Source: Baffinella frigidus
Lineage: Eukaryota > Cryptophyceae > Cryptomonadales > Baffinellaceae
Assembly: GCA_026770585.1 (NCBI GenBank)
Contig: MU646597.1
Location: forward strand, 15,120-26,916
Length of the DNA: 11,797 bases
Direction: 5' to 3'
The notes under the pieces were generated by a model. That model was not told where the DNA came from. It was given only the letters and a program-made list of their open reading frames with translations, and ran no database searches. Position numbers and translations under genes: made by a program. Below, one piece after another: positions 11,577-11,797 of the stretch. How positions within the stretch are numbered: position 1 is the stretch's first letter; each line of letters begins with the position of its first letter.

Positions 11577-11615
11577 GTCGACGTGAGTGCAATAACCCAC
11601 CGCTCGTCGCCCCAG
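11577..11615 (+). pseudogene. Inverted paralogous copy of P450 exon 3 (VDVSAITHRSSPQ)
   Basis: Exactly 39 bp like exon 3, with the same donor GTCCAACCCTACACC. Against exon 3 it has both synonymous and replacement changes (Leu to Ile, Asn to His, Ala to Ser, Leu to Pro). The preceding satellite and following heptamers also match the intron context of exon 3, so an intron-exon-intron segment is present in inverted orientation. It may belong to a second P450 gene running right, or be a dead copy. Confidence 0.55.
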
Positions 11616-11797
11616 GTCCAACCCTACACCCTACACCCTACACCCTATACCCTGCACCCTGCACCATACACCCTGCACCCTGCACCCTAGACCCTAGACC
11701 CTAGACCCTAGACCCTAGACCCTAGACCCTAGACCCTAGACCCTAGACCCTAGACCCTAGACCCTAGACTCTAGACCCTAGACCCTAGACCCTAGAC
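11616..11797 (+). repeat. CCCTACA/CCCTGCA array passing into a regular CCCTAGA array
   Basis: About 70 bp of CCCTACA and CCCTGCA variants, then about 16 nearly perfect CCCTAGA units (11685-11797) to the edge. The C-rich strand is on plus, opposite to all other arrays in the window, in keeping with the inverted exon 3 copy before it. Confidence 0.92.

Noticed and set aside
11616-11797. True chromosome end
   Set aside because: A right-hand telomere should show the G-rich strand on plus toward the end; here the C-rich strand is on plus, so the array is interstitial in this orientation.

Overview
The window looks like nuclear DNA of a eukaryote with plant/algal-type telomere chemistry. It carries long interstitial arrays of TTTAGGG-like heptamers (TTTAGGG, TTCAGGG, TTTCGGG, TGTAGGG, TCTAGGG), very long CT/GA microsatellites, and many short non-coding foldback (MITE-like) elements. 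No long open reading frame is a convincing gene, and I see no rRNA, tRNA or CRISPR. A green alga or a similar lineage is plausible, but the species cannot be fixed from this sequence.

Main reading: the repeats hide one protein-coding gene on the minus strand, split into very small exons. Nine exon candidates of 36 to 90 bp, all bounded by AG and GT, lie in one order from 9929 down to 58. Their reading phases agree at every junction. Together they make 550 bp, or about 183 codons. In order they match the part of a cytochrome P450 from the helix C motif WxxxR, through helices D, E, F, G and H, to the start of helix I. The N-terminal part should lie to the right (or unrecognised within 9930-11797). 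The C-terminal part, with the I-helix oxygen-binding motif, ExxR and the heme-cysteine loop, should lie off the left edge. This is inference from motifs, order and phase; no search was run.

Layout from left to right, which is 3' to 5' of the gene: exon 9 (58-139); intron with a foldback and a core-box hairpin; exon 8 (714-778); GA-array intron; exon 7 (917-955); heptamer-array intron; exon 6 (1287-1346); a 3.5-kb intron full of foldbacks and three CT arrays; exon 5 (4859-4894); heptamer intron; exon 4 (5165-5224); an intron of foldbacks and heptamers; exon 3 in two tandem copies (6254-6292 and 6444-6482); a short intron; exon 2 (6937-7026) with a broken partial copy at 7217-7263; a 2.8-kb intron; exon 1 (9851-9929) with partial copies around it. 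From 9994 to 11420 there are foldbacks. At the right end a 76-bp satellite, an inverted copy of exon 3 on the plus strand, and a CCCTACA/CCCTAGA array form a mirror-image paralogous segment.

Four points stand out. Telomere-like arrays act as introns and always place the C-rich strand in the sense direction, including in the inverted copy. Extra exon fragments differ from the intact exons mostly at synonymous sites. A 181-bp foldback element has both a filled and an empty target site in this window. A common core box (GAAATTTACTACAC and its complement) recurs inside otherwise different foldback families.
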